Below are positions 22,751 through 34,652 of a stretch of DNA of 64,000 nt, piece by piece (position 1 is the stretch's first letter; each line of letters opens with the position of its first letter). The notes beneath the pieces were generated by a model, which saw only the letters and a program-made list of their open reading frames with translations, made no database searches and was not told where the DNA came from. This DNA comes from Xiphydria camelus (lineage: Eukaryota > Arthropoda > Insecta > Hymenoptera > Xiphydriidae). The translations under genes and the position numbers were made by a program. The stretch is taken from NCBI GenBank assembly GCA_963678675.1, contig OY783195.1, positions 13,800,505 through 13,864,504 on the forward strand. Direction: 5' to 3'.

Positions 22751-23374
22751 CCCAGATTTTATATAACAGTAACCTAAACAACGCAAAGACTCCAAGAAGA
22801 ATTTTTCTTAACAATTTATCATTTCAACTTATGAAATCTCACTTAGAGGAAAAGTCCAGAATTTCGTCTTTACCTTCAGATATTTTTAATGCGTTACAAA
22901 CCCACCCCATGAGCCATCGCCTCGACTGTCTGTTTATCACATGTTCGGAAAAAACTTTCACTCGAAAACACCCGGTAAGAACGTTTTTCCCCTCTTTCTG
23001 TACTTTCGAGAAAGAGCCATAAAGTAATAAATTGTCCCTTCTCCAGACAGGCAAAAATAAAAATGCAATGTTAGTTGAATCTTGAACGAAAATAATTTTA
23101 CCAGGGATCCAACAGTAATTGATTGAAAAAAATAACGATTGAAAAAGATAACACTACATTACATTTATAATGGGCACGCATTTTTCCGCAAACTGAGGGA
23201 TGTAAACAGCGAGTCGCTCGTAGTCGCTTTTTCTCGACATTTTAGTAGTGTTATCTTTGTCAATCGTACGAGGAAGTAGCATGTACGCACTCTCTCTCAT
23301 CTAACCGTCGCGTCGCGCCCACTTCCTACGTTGCGCCCTATAGCAAATTTGCCTGTAGTATGCGCATCTTGGCT
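22131..23374 (-). mobile_element. 1.24-kb TIR element, copy F2 (inverted)
   Basis: Same TIRs as F1, with the interior in opposite orientation. It differs from F1 mainly by an expanded (GA)n run at 22702-22749, where F1 has a short CTCTCTCT tract, and by extra AT-rich sequence near 22380-22450. No recognisable coding sequence. Confidence 0.85.
22702..22749 (+). repeat. (GA)n microsatellite
   Basis: About 24 GA units inside F2; the matching site in F1 is short. Confidence 0.95.
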
Positions 23375-23690
23375 AGCTCCGATAAATTTCAAAGCCTTAC
23401 AACCGTGATTCATGACCGATTTTTTGCAGGTAGGGTTATACCATCGTGTTTGCAATAAAATTATCTTTATTTTCATATATAGTTTAATTGGTAAGCAGAT
23501 CGGTGCAAATTGCTCATATCAGCTCACCTGTTTATGCAGTTTTAAGGGTAGTCTTGAGCATATTTTATTAGCCTACCCATTCGCGATATATTCATTGACG
23601 TATTATGTTTGATAAAAAATACTTTTCATCCGGTAAGCAGATCGGTGAAGAACGTCTCTAGTTCGGATCTTGTACTATATACTGTGTCCT
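23375..23690 (+). repeat. Dispersed 300-bp segment, copy 4 of 4
   Basis: Direct copy of 14908-15208 ending at CTTGTACTAT. Beyond this point the sequence no longer matches the right arm. Confidence 0.85.
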
Positions 23691-24136
23691 TGCGCTTTCG
23701 AACTCGATAGGTATGTTTATTTCCTAGTGAGATAAGGTATTTCATAAACGAGGCTCGGCCTGCATTCTTATTCAACGTAGTTAGTCTCAACTTTGCATTC
23801 GCTTGGAATAGTGCACTTGGGGATTGTTTTACTAAATACCACACAAAAATTAATTACAGAGTGTAAAATTTAACGATTTCTGGTGTATTCACTACAAAAA
23901 TATATAAATTCGTGAAATTTTATTATTTGTAAACTGTTGTTCGTGTCCGACATCGTCTCGAGTCGCTGGTTCGTCCGCGCGAAAACGCTTTCCTAATATA
24001 TCGGTAAAAAAGTAAACTTGAATTTTTCAAAAAAACTTGACGTGATAGAACTTTTTTATTATTTTTTTTCTCAATCAACACCAAAAAAGACATAAAGTTC
24101 AGTTGTCACTTCCCTTGTATTTTTTTCATCGCAGGC
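23691..24136. other. No recognised feature
   Basis: Unique-looking sequence. The minus-strand ORF 23626-23844 straddles a repeat border and has no domain I recognise. Confidence 0.4.
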
Positions 24137-25150
24137 CTGTGTAACATACCTTGCTACATGTCAAGTGTGGAGTGAGCAAGGTTTTTTCTAAATCAAAACA
24201 AATGGCACAGTTTTCTGGACACTATCTTGCTGATTCCTTTGTATCGTTTTTTAAATTGTTGGCTGCTTCAGCTTGACGTAGATGACAATCGTGTTCTGCT
24301 GCTACACGGGAGCCCTCTTCTGATTTTGGATCACAGGTGTTTTTTTGGGTGATGAACGTGTCACACTTGGAACATGTGTCTGAATATGGTCGGTGAAAAG
24401 ATAAGTTGAAATGAGTATTAAAAATGTCGCGGTATTTGCTCAGCTTTAATCGTCGGGCTTCTTTTTCCTGACAAAATTCTCGGTATAGCTTATACATTTT
24501 CGTTACATTTAACTCGGGAGACAAAAAATACTTGCGGTTCGGATTGTCTTTTCTAGTATAGTGACTCACATACTTGGGGAATGAGTTTATATGCTCTTCC
24601 ACTAAGTTTAAAGACTCGTCGTTTATTTTATAACTAGGGATATGTGGCGACCCCTTTGATCCGTTTGGACGACTCCAGACTCCTTCTTTTTCTTTGTAAC
24701 GTTATAAAACCGTTTGCGGCTAATATCTAGTTCTCAGAAAAAACTCTTTGCATATACACGTTTATTTTGGAGTTTTATCACAGTGCTAATATATTCTTTT
24801 GTCTGGTGATGTTTAGATGGTGCATTTTTGGAGTATTGTTGTGTACACATGATGCAATAAAGGCGCTCTGTACATCCCGTCGATTAGTTTTTTTTCCAAG
24901 ATTCTAATAATCAATACAAATTTTGTTTCTAACTTCCTCCGTAAAATTTTCTGTGCACTTGTATCTGTGTGTATGATCATAAGCCTTTACTGGCCACTGT
25001 TTTTTCGAATTTTGGAATAATTACTTTTCCATGTCGCAGTTTTACGAACCCTTTTCCTAGATTTCCCATTCTTAGCTTCATTTAAGTCTTGCACTTCAGC
25101 AACATCGTCGCTACTATACTACTTGGAACATAAATCTCTATGCATATCAG
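24137..25150 (-). pseudogene. Second, diverged CGGQNRN-family transposase fragment
   Basis: The best frame (24222-24602) reads HINSFPKYVSHYTRKDNPNR, MYKLYREFCQE, LSFHRPYSDTCSKCDTFI, aligning with the same region of the 16834-19276 gene but clearly diverged. After a frameshift near 24222 the next frame shows CFDLEKTLLTPH and ends at AGCAAG/GTATGT, a good splice donor at about 24146. This copy thus has an intron where the first family has none. Upstream (24603-25150) broken frames look like the basic N-terminal half. No TIRs were identified. Confidence 0.75.
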
Positions 25151-25380
25151 AGTTGTCGGAAAACGGCTCTGAAAAAGTTATTTTATTGAAATCTGTTGTA
25201 GGTATTTAAATAATAATAAATAAAAACAATTCATATGATTATGTTCTTAGTTCTTTATAAATTTGTAACGCTATAACGAAATGAAAACTCGACTTGTATT
25301 ATCATCAGCTTAAAAATTGATATTATAAAATTTTACCTTAATTTTTATTTAAAATATACAATTTTCCTTCCTAATAAGTA

Positions 25381-26334
25381 GGGGAGAAGTGCCTAGAATG
25401 ACATACTTACCTAAAATATTGTAATTTTTCAAAAATAATTGGTTAAAATTTAGTTTTATTACAATGAATTTATTCATTTAAACAAGAGCATCGAAATAAA
25501 TGCAAAAATAAATTAACAATTACTCTAATTCATGTAAGAAAAAAATGTTTAATTCCACGGCACCTATGTCATTTTACACATATACAATAGGGTAATATAT
25601 CCTGATTTTAACGGTCTCGTAACAAACTTCAACAGACCCATTGCTCACCACTTTTTGACATTGAATATAGTTCATTCAGACATTAAAGCCGGTAAAAATT
25701 TGTGACTAGCATGGCCACCAAGTATAAGAAAAACCTTTTCATCATCGGAAGCTTTTAGCCAGCCCATTTCCTTATTTTTGATAGCTTCTATAGTTTTTCT
25801 CATACTTTCCTCATCCTAGAATTGTCTTTGAGTTGTTCTTTTCTAACAATCAACCATTCTAGAAATATATTATTGCTTTAGTAACCGTAACACTGCTGTA
25901 TTAACTGCTCAGGGTAAAATGATACACTATGTCATTTTAGCTTTGTTGACACTGTGTCATTTTACCATAATATACGTTAGATATGGAACGCCTATTTTGA
26001 TATAGGTTATGAATATTATTGAACAATTCCTTCAGTGGATAATAAAGATTATTGTGCTAATATCAACATATTAAGGAATTATGACACAACAATAACTCTT
26101 ACCTAGTTTTGATCAATATTCCTCGGTTGTTTCGAAAGATTTTTATCAACGAAAAATGCGAAACGATCACTTTGATAGCTAAACAGAAGAAGAACGCTAT
26201 GAATCTTTGAGAGGTATATTAGAGTGTAGCTATTGAATACTAAATGGCAGCACCAGACTTATTTACCGAAAACTTCACGTGAAATTAACAGTCTGTCGTT
26301 TTATCAGAGTATGTCATTTTAGACACTTCTCCCC
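25381..26334 (-). mobile_element. Pogo-like TIR element, internally deleted
   Basis: TIRs of about 27 bp start GGGGAGAAGTG and are flanked by TA on both sides (25379-25380, 26335-26336). Five copies of TGTCATTTTA-type motifs lie in the subterminal and internal regions, which could be transposase-binding repeats (inference). A short minus-strand coding remnant joins a pogo-type helix-turn-helix to a DDE-like segment. Confidence 0.8.
25672..25803 (-). pseudogene. Pogo-like transposase deletion remnant, 43 aa
   Basis: The frame reads MRKTIEAIKNKEMGWLKAS, the start of an HTH_psq domain, then directly VFLILGGHASHKF, which resembles the motif around the second catalytic Asp of pogo-type DDE domains (Asp would be Gly here). 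The fusion removes most of the protein, so this is a deletion derivative. Confidence 0.6.
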
Positions 26335-26336
26335 TA

Positions 26337-26729
26337 TTTACCTCTTTCGTCGTCTGATGTAGACACTTTGAAATAATTAAAAATGCACTTCAATTACTAT
26401 TTTTCACGATTTTAGTACGACAACTAACACTAACAAAATCGTTATTAATCAACTGAATGTAATAGTTTCCTTGGCTGCAAACGGATCCAAGTATACTTGG
26501 ACTCGTTTAGCTCTAAAATATGGTAAGTAATAAATAAATAATTAAATTAAAATAATAAAATTTCTTACGGATAGATGGCAGCATTAAGACTTGTTTTATG
26601 CTTCGATCTCTTTGCCACCTAGTAAATGTATACCTTAAGTTTTGATTTCTGCACTTAACTCGATATTGAAAAAAACTCGACTTAGACCCCTTGGCTTCTG
26701 ACCCCTTCAAATGTTAATTTTTTGACACA
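26337..26729. other. No recognised feature
   Basis: AT-rich. The minus ORF 26513-26710 has no domain. The segment ends where the DDE/SWIM element's 3' end begins. Confidence 0.4.
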
Positions 26730-27130
26730 GTTTTTCAATGATATTATTTATTTATTTATTATTATTTCAATACTTCCTTTACCATGAACGAGCTCGCGTC
26801 TCACAATACGGGGTGCTTCCTTTCTGTAAGTATGCTGGCCTCTCACTTACAAATATAATAATAATTACAAATAGTTACAAATACTCGACGAAAAAACAAT
26901 TCTAATCCTCGTCACTGTTTTCGTCTACTACGGGAACGATTCCATTTTTCATTAACATTTTACTGAGTATTTCAGCTGGACGAATAATTTTTGATAAGTA
27001 TCTTGCACAGATAATTTCAGATTACATAACATGAACAGACGATTTCAGATTATTGTGCTCTAGCGTAGTTAATCATTTGAAAATGATGTCTTGCCAACTC
27101 GTATCGGCCTTAAAAGTGTTAATCCTTAAT
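26730..27130 (-). mobile_element. 3' end of a DDE/SWIM transposon (inverted fragment)
   Basis: The terminal block GAACGAGCTCGCGTCTCACA plus the C-terminal coding end ILSKMLMKNGIVPVVDENSD are shared with 33990-35030. Only about 400 bp of the element is left. The same non-coding terminal block occurs at about 2700-2815 and 15213-15345 in the palindrome arms. Confidence 0.7.
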
Positions 27131-27708
27131 TTGGCAAATGTTAATAAAACATTTTTAGTAGGATAATTATATTTTTTTATCAATTGGGGCTTACTAAACA
27201 CATTCATGATAAAAAATTAAAATTTAAACCGATAGGAATAAATTTATTAGTTGCAAGAAAATAATTTGACAATATATTGTATATTATTGGATAGATTGCT
27301 TAGTTTTATGTAAAACTACAAAGTTCATGAATCAATTGTTTAATTCACGTGTTCAATACCCAAAACTTACCTGTAGCGTGCACCACCCGCTGCAACTAGC
27401 GTCTATGTTTGTTCACTGACGTGTAGTTACTGTGGTTAACACTAAATGGAGCAACGAGCTATTTGTGGGTATATCTATTAAGCTATTTAAGTATCCTAGA
27501 CTAGAAAATGTATGAGGTTAAGGATTTTTAGTATGTTTTGAGTTAAGGGGGGGGGGTCTAAAAATCAACTTTTTTATTGCCTTTTCTTATAGTAAAACAT
27601 TTAAAGAATGTTGTGCCAAAATTTCAAGTCAATCGGAGCAAAACTCTCAGTCATAGATCTTTAAGTCTCCACTCCTCTAATACTGCGGAGCGGCAAGAGA
27701 TCGGCGCT
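27131..27708. other. No recognised gene
   Basis: AT-rich, with TTAAGGGGGGGGGG at 27543, which could be the outer end of a larger element ending in the C-run at 33288. That similarity is too weak to claim. No ORF of interest. Confidence 0.35.
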
Positions 27709-28930
27709 TTAAGGCTAAATGTCCCCGACAAATAGTATGAAATTTTTTCAATAGATGGCTGCACTGTTAGGGCAAAATTTACTTGGTAATTTATTCGGAA
27801 ACGGCTGCACATATGTTCATTCTGAAAACGGATTTATTAATTGTTCATGTATCGAATTTAATGAAATTGGTTTATAAAAAATTACAGTTTATTATAAACA
27901 TACTTCTAAAAGAAAGAAACTGAAAAATTCACTTTTTCAAAAAAAGCCACTTATAGAGACATATATCCGTTCAATGTGAATTCAAAACCGTGTCGGGAAT
28001 TCTGCAGCAAGCAGTATCTCCATCGTAATTAGTAATTTTTAACAGAGTAGGGGGCTCCGCCCTCTGCTCGCTACGCTCGCCAACTCTCCCATGCCGCTTC
28101 GTGATGCTCCACCCCGTAGATCCTCGGGAGCGAGGCGGGAGTATACTAATACGAAGGCGTAGAAGAGACATTGATTATTTATTAACTTTTTATTTTCTAA
28201 TACCGTGCACATTTAATTTCGCGTTAGATAACATGGAATTAATCCATTGTTTCTTAATAGGAGGGGATTATTTCCATGTTAGCTAACGTGGCACGGTGCT
28301 TGCAAATGAAAAATTAATTAAACGTTCCTTCGTACACTTATGTACCTTTTACTTATACATATTTGTTCACTCAAAGCACTGTTCAATGCAATTGAATCAA
28401 TTTTGTTGATCAACCAAAAGTAGAACCGTTTACTGAGGAGGCGCTGGAAAAAAGCTAATGCAAATAAAATAATGCATACTGCCTGGGCTCGTAGGTTGGC
28501 GAGGTATTCATGGTCGCATTACTACGAAACCCTTGCAACGGAACAGTTACTTCGAAACGTCGACAGCAACCCTCTGTCTCACTGACACTCGCAACAACTG
28601 CAGCAGCACGCACACACAAACGTCAGGGCGACGAGAGTGAGACCGGTGCGACAATATATGAAGGGTACAGGGGTAAAAGAGGGAAGCCGTTGCTACGTGC
28701 TCTTCATCCGTACACCGTATTCTTCTATCTTCAATTGGTTTATAAGAAATTACAGTTTATTATAAACATTCTTCTAAAAGAAAAAAACTGAAAAGGTCAC
28801 TTTTTCAAAAATAGTCACTTATACAGACATATACCCGTTCAATGCGAAATCAAAACCGTGTCGGAAATTCTGCAACAATCAGTATCTCTATCCTAATCAG
28901 TAATTTTTGCTACGCTACGCTCGCCGACCC

Positions 28931-28947
28931 CCCCCCCCCCCCCCCCG
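28931..28947 (+). repeat. C homopolymer tract
   Basis: Run of about 17-20 C; a similar run lies at 33287-33302. Such tracts are prone to length errors. Confidence 0.9.
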
Positions 28948-29589
28948 CACCGCTTCACGGCGCTCCCCCCCGTAGATCCTCGGGAGCGAGGCGGGAGTAT
29001 ACACTAATATAAGGGACATCTCAGACTGCGTGTTAGGGGTGGACCCCAATAGTTTCTTCGACGCATAAACAAACACCGCCGCACAGTGTTTCCATGCCCT
29101 CCTGCGAGGCTCCTGAAATTTGAGCACGCGCGGTCGAGGGGCTCGTTTCATTTCTCCTGAACTTGCCTCACTCGCGCTACGCTCTGTCTCATGCTTCGCG
29201 GTCTTTCCAATGCCGGCACGAGATACGTCGAGGCAGGCCGACCGCGAGAGTGTGAAATACTTGGCCCAAGAGCCCGCGACGGCCAGACCTTCGTTATTTT
29301 ATAAAGGCTGTAAGTTTCTCTGTGTATGTCCCAATAGAGCTAAGAAAGATCCCCGACATAAGTATATGCAAGCGGGTGCAAATGAATAATGAGCGATTCG
29401 ATCTATTGCTGCGCATCTTTCATTTACTCAGTTATGATATGTTGAACAGTGTTTTTTTGGATTTATCGGAAAATTTCATTATATACAATTAAATATGACT
29501 AAAAAATAAATTTTCAACAAATTATTCAGTACAATGTTCATATCAAGAAATCAATGAAACAAAAATTGAATAAATTAATCAATATTGTT

Positions 29590-30000
29590 TTGATATGATT
29601 TCAAATATGTATTACTGGATTCAAAGAAATATGTAATGATTTTCTTCATTATCTTCGTCACTGGTACTCCAGTCCGTGGCTTGATCGTTGTCAATATGGC
29701 CAATACCATTTTAAATGGTTTGAAGGGGATCAGCTACTAAATTATGTCAGTGATTCTCTACAAACTCTATCACCTATGTAATTATTATGTCAAATTATTA
29801 TACTTACATAAATTTGTGACTATTCATAATTATATTACATTAATACAGAAACTGGCGGAGAAGGCAATATTGACAACGATCAAGCCACGGACTGGAGTAC
29901 CTAGCAGTGACGAAGATAATGAAGATATCGACAACAATGGGAATTATGAAAATCATATTTCTTTGAATCCAGTAGTACATATTTGAAATCATATTAATAT
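29590..30000. repeat. Fold-back repeat, arms about 130 bp
   Basis: 29590-29718 is the inverse of 29862-30000, including TGATCGTTGTCAATAT and CTTCATTATCTTCGTCACT. One arm can be read as a short acidic peptide end (SSDEDNEDIDNN), reminiscent of transposase C-termini. Confidence 0.65.
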
Positions 30001-30219
30001 ATTAAATTGTTGTTTTGATTTATTGACATGAAAATTTTACTGAATAATTTTTTGACAATTAGAACCGTTTTCCTAGGAGGCGCTGGAAAGAAGCTAATAT
30101 ACGAGTGACTCGAGAAAGGCCCCCCTATCTCACTGACACTCGCAGACAACTGCAGCAGCGCTCGCACACAAACGTCAGAGCGACGAGAGTGAAAACGGTG
30201 CGACACTATAGAAAGGGTA

Positions 30220-30450
30220 CAGGGGTAAAATGGGGAAAATGTCACAATTTAGCCAATTCGTCATTTCTACACCATCTAGTTGAAAATTTCGCATTCTTTC
30301 AGCTGGCAAAGGATTACAAGCAATAAAGGTACAGTCAAGAGATACAGACGTTTAAAATTTTAGCATAACATGCAAATAGAGGGGATGTCCGCGCGCAAAT
30401 TTGCTGTCCTGTAAATTTGTTTTTTTTTGACATTCCCTCTTTTACCCCTG
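30220..30450. mobile_element. 231-bp MITE, TA target site
   Basis: TIRs of about 25 bp start CAGGGGTAAAA, with TA on each side inside GGGTA...TACCC. A lone terminus of the same type occurs at 28668. Termini and TA site fit the Tc1/mariner/pogo group. No ORF of value. Confidence 0.75.
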
Positions 30451-31594
30451 TACCCTTCATATTCAATTTAGCATATCTTGCAAACCAGGCAAGATATATT
30501 GAATTGCCATCTATCTTCTTTTTTCAGAAACAATCCAAAATAAATGATGGTATAATTAAAAAAATTTTTCATTGCGAATTTCTATGTAAATTCAAGCATT
30601 GAAAACTTTAAAAATCAATCATATGTAAACAACAATGAAAAACAAAATTTGGTTTCGCTAGGAAAAATGATGAGATCTTTCTAAACGGGTTACAAAAAAA
30701 AGATTGTAAAAATCTTCATTTTTGGATTTGTTGTGAATATTTGAACATTCAAACTCATCTGGAGGTCCTAGCTTCTTAGGGGTTGAAGATAGGCTAAAAA
30801 GTGTATAACCTTTTTTGTAGATAATTTTATTATATACAACTTTTGTCGTAACTGTTTTTCAATGGATCACGTATTTTTCAAAATATTAGCGAAGAACCGA
30901 TTTTTCAACAATAAATACATTTTGTACACCCTTCGCCGGGGGGTGATACTTCTTTTAATATATTCCCTCTATTAATAACATCAAAATATAACTTTTGCCA
31001 AGTTTTCACCATTATGTCTCAATTTTCGATTTGAACAGAAATTTGACTGGACTATTAGTAAAGCGAGACTACACCGTTTTATTTCTCCTGAACCTGCCCC
31101 ACTCTGTAGCCACGCTCTGTCTCATGCTTCGCGCTCTTTTTCAAGCCGGAACCTACTACATACACTCTTGCGGAGACACGTCCAGGAACGTCGACCGCGA
31201 GAGCGTGGAAAGCAAGCTCGCCCCGCCCCGCTTCGCTCACCACGCCAGCGCTCGGTTGAATACAGAAATTACTGATTACGATCACGTTTTTGGGTAGAAT
31301 CAAAATTCGAATCCGCAGCAATTATCAGTTAGACTTCTTGTTTGTCTCTATAACCCTATTTTTTTACAAAAGTACAGTTTTGGCGTTTTTTAAGCATTTT
31401 TTTGTAAAATTTTTCAACTTAAAATTTTAATAACCAATTTCATTAAATTCTACATTGAAAACAGTCAAGAATCCCTTTACAGATTAAAAAATGAACCGTT
31501 CGTTTGGGAGAAAATTGTCAAGTAAAATTCGCTCATTTTGGTGCTGCCACGTGGTGGCAAAATTTTGAACCAAACACGGTACATTTAGCCTTAA

Positions 31595-32106
31595 CCCTCT
31601 GACGCTAAACTCTTAGCAATCCCTGTCGCGTGAGCTGGAGAAAGGGAACAGCCAATCGCGCGCGGTCGCTTTATGTGTTAGTGACTGACGTCACGGAAAT
31701 GGCCCCCCACTCTCATTCAGCCAGGCTCGTAGTTAGGGGCCTGCTCACTCATATACCGTGCTCACTCGCACTCACGGGATTTCGCGCGACGGCACGGCAA
31801 TGAAATAGGGGCCCCATACACGGTACGATTCGTTGCCTCGATCCGTCGTTTCAAACTGATTGAAACGACGAATCGATAGTGTATGTCAACATAGTTAATG
31901 ATTTACTTAGTCGAAGACTACTTCATTGTCACTATTAAAAAAAATGGCTTATTAAAATCACACCGCAGGTAACTTTTAACGTTTCGTCGGTGCCCAGCGA
32001 CCATACGGGTTGCGCCGGCCCTGTCACTCTCTTCCCACTACACTAACGTCTCACGCTTGACTCTGCCCCGCGCAGTGGTGGGGAATCGAGCTTTGCCGTC
32101 AGAGGG
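31595..32106. mobile_element. TTAA MITE (piggyBac-like ends)
   Basis: TIR CCCTCTGACG at both ends, flanked by TTAA at 31591-31594 and 32107-32110. An internal hairpin lies near 31846-31872 (TCGTTTCAAACTGATTGAAA). GC-richer than its neighbours, no ORF. CCCT-type ends next to TTAA are typical of piggyBac derivatives. Confidence 0.75.
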
Positions 32107-32110
32107 TTAA

Positions 32111-32761
32111 AGTAGTATGGTCACTCTCCAAAGTGATCATTGAGTGTCCGTAAAAGAAATATAAAAAAAGTCATCAAAAAACTGTGATTTATAATTGAAA
32201 ATTTTCTTTGTGAATTATAAAATTTATGACCATAAGAATTAGTCGATTATTTTAATTATTTTTCACTTATTATTCAAATAATGTGCTTCCTTTGACTAGC
32301 GTCTTTTTATGTGTGGCAACGGTGGCAACGCATATCATCAACACAGCTCTTGGCCCTAGTAGGGAAAACGAGATTTGAAATGCACACTTGAACCCACTCC
32401 ACTGACGCGACAATGCCGCATCTACTCGACACGCTATTTCCGAACACCGAGAAGGAGAAATTAGTTATAACTAAAGTATCAAACGGTCAATAATTTTCAT
32501 CAATGGTTTAAAATTTTTGTTTTTTTCCCGTTTTTTGGTATTTTTTTTATATTTTAATCTTGGATTTTACCTACAAACCCCGAGAAATGTGTCTTGCCCA
32601 TAAGACTCTGGGTTATTTTCTACTCGGTAATTAATTTTTATCAGACATACTAACGGGGTCAATCTACCCCAAATTGCACCAGGAGGTTTCTATTGATATT
32701 AGCTTGCATACATAATTATTTCATATTTAAATCTTGGAAATAGATTCGTGACCATACTACC
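32111..32761. mobile_element. TTAA MITE, GTAGTATGGTCAC ends
   Basis: Inverted ends GTAGTATGGTCAC are flanked by TTAA at 32107-32110 and 32762-32765. The left TTAA is also the right TTAA of the preceding element. No ORF. The ends resemble those of the TTAA element at 35192-35572 (GGTAGTTGGACC). Confidence 0.7.
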
Positions 32762-32765
32762 TTAA

Positions 32766-33339
32766 ACGCTTGTTTCTCAAAACCAAGCTTTAAAAGTCCG
32801 TGAACATCGTCATTTAAAAACTACTGCACCGATTCTTTTCAAATTTTGTACACACTTTCTACATATAAAATACCAGACCCCTACGTTTTTTTTGTTATAT
32901 TAAGGGGGTTTTACAGCAACAAAATGACGGATTTTTTCGTGAAAAATCGCAATTTTTACTTCAAACAACCACCAAGAATTTAAAAATGGAAAAAAATTAA
33001 AGAAAATCGTAGGGGTCTAGAAAAACATCTGTTTTAACTAAATTACTTTGATTTTTTGATTTGAAATAATTCTACGCTGAAATATAGTGTCCACCGCAAA
33101 TCATCTTTTCTAAAAGGCGTCTTCGAAAATGCTGTGTCACCGGCTTATTTCTCAATATTTTTCTACAAAAAAATTACAAAATGTTCGAATGATGCTTTCT
33201 AACGTGCGAAACATTAAAATATATCTACTTTAACGATAGCTCTAAAATAAGTTCGTAAAAATAGAGGTTTTTTCCACCCGTTAGACCCCCCCCCCCCCCC
33301 CCTCGTGTATCTTATGATTTACACTGCCAAATTAAGGGT
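32766..33339. other. AT-rich stretch ending in a C-run
   Basis: No ORF of interest. It contains a C homopolymer at about 33287-33302. It precedes the DDE/SWIM element remnant. Confidence 0.4.
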
Positions 33340-34139
33340 TAACAGAGCCGACCTTTTGAAAAACCATATAACGGAAATCACAAAAAAATATGTTCAACGC
33401 GGACTTTTTATTTTTAATTTGGGATGGTATCTATGCACACCAAAAAAGTACAAATAATGAATACCAAAGAAAATCTTTCTCTGGTGAAAGAAAGTTCCTC
33501 TTTGCAAGCCTTTTACGATTTGTATTACTCGTGGCCGAAATAACACTTTCCAGAAATGACCAGAAAGGAATTGAAGATTCTTTTTACTGGATCATGCCAA
33601 CTTTCCCAAGCTGTGTCGTATTTAGCCGAAATGATAGATGAAGGTGGAATAGTATTTTATGTCATTAGGTGGACATCTGAGGTTTTTTCAGACTGTGTTT
33701 AATTAGGTCGTAGCACGAGGTATGGTTGGAGCCATAGCCTTCACCAAGCCTCGTGCTACGATCTAAACATAGTCTTAAAAATCCGAGGATTTCAGCCGTA
33801 TGACATGTACTATTTTTTCTCACGGTAGCCCATTTCTCAAAACAAAACAAGCAGAAGTATACACGGCTCATTTCACATTGCGTTTATCAGTTTGGATAAA
33901 GGACCCACTTCGGACTAAGCAATCTTTTAATAGCCTGCGGACTCCCGGTCGGTGTCACGCGGGAGAAACGCCATCTTACGGTCTAAAATTAGGTTGGAAA
34001 AGGCCTCGAAATGGGCATGAGCGAGGAAAAAGTTGTTTTCGAATATGTGAAGGCTGAACCAAATGTGCTCATATTCAAAGTACCATCTCGACATATTTGC
34101 CGGACATCATATAGATGCTTCACTAGGTATATAAACCTA

Positions 34140-34355
34140 ACAGTATCAGGATTTCTGGCATAATAAACTATGCATGTCAATGTGCTAATAATAGCAGAAC
34201 AGTTGGCTGCTGTTCTCATGTTGCTGCTATTGTGCATTATTTATCAAATGCAAGATACTTATCAAAAATTATTCGACCAGCTGAAATACTCAGTAAAATG
34301 TTCATGAAAAATGGAATCGTTCCATTAGTAGACGAAAACAGTGACGAGGATTAAA
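34140..34355 (+). pseudogene. SWIM-like zinc-finger C-terminus of the same transposase
   Basis: The plus frame reads YACQCANNSRTVGCCSHVAA, a C-x-C ... C-x-H arrangement as in SWIM zinc fingers, then ARYLSKIIRPAEILSKMFM and an acidic end (DENSDED). The frame upstream has stops. Known relatives combine a DDE domain with a SWIM domain, which fits the neighbouring fragment. Confidence 0.7.
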
Positions 34356-34364
34356 ATTGTTTTT

Positions 34365-34652
34365 TCATCGAGATAATTTGTAACTGGATATTTTATATCC
34401 ATACACTACGTATCCATAAGTAATACAAATCATAAAAGGTTTGCAAAGAGGAACTTTTTTTTGGCCAGAGAAAGATTTTCTTTGGTATTCATTATTAAAT
34501 AATGAATTTGTACTTTTTTGGTGTCGTACATAGATACCATCACAAATTAAAAATAAGGAGTCCGCGTTGAACAACTTTTTTGTGATTTCCGTTATATGGT
34601 TTTTCAAAAGGTCGGCTCTGTTAACACTTTTAATGCCGATGCGAGTTGGCAA
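34365..34652 (-). pseudogene. DDE-type transposase fragment (NRADLLKNHITEITKK)
   Basis: The translation shows NRADLLKNHITEITKKLFN, then LFLICDGIYVRHQKS and NEYQRKSFSGQKKVPLCKPF. It resembles DDE superfamily endonucleases of insect transposons, with ICDGIY probably containing the first catalytic Asp. An inverse copy of the same region is at 33347-33530. Stop codons and rearrangement follow. Confidence 0.7.

Larger units (their letters stand above)
27713..31590. mobile_element. TTAA-flanked 3.9-kb element with diverged TIRs
   Basis: Inverted ends GGCTAAATGT...ACATTTAGCC are flanked by TTAA at 27709-27712 and 31591-31594. The TIR similarity continues, with many mismatches, for more than 170 bp (27713-27880 against 31425-31590). 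Inside are a 285-bp direct repeat (27868-28165 and 28733-29010), a second direct repeat (28421-28686 and 30060-30239), a third (29147-29280 and 31078-31230), a fold-back (29590-30000), C-runs and a small MITE. I see no transposase. Confidence 0.7.

Noticed and set aside
27543..33305. A giant element bounded by the G-run at 27547 and the C-run at 33288
   Set aside because: Similarity is limited to the homopolymer and a few bases, and no TTAA follows the right end.
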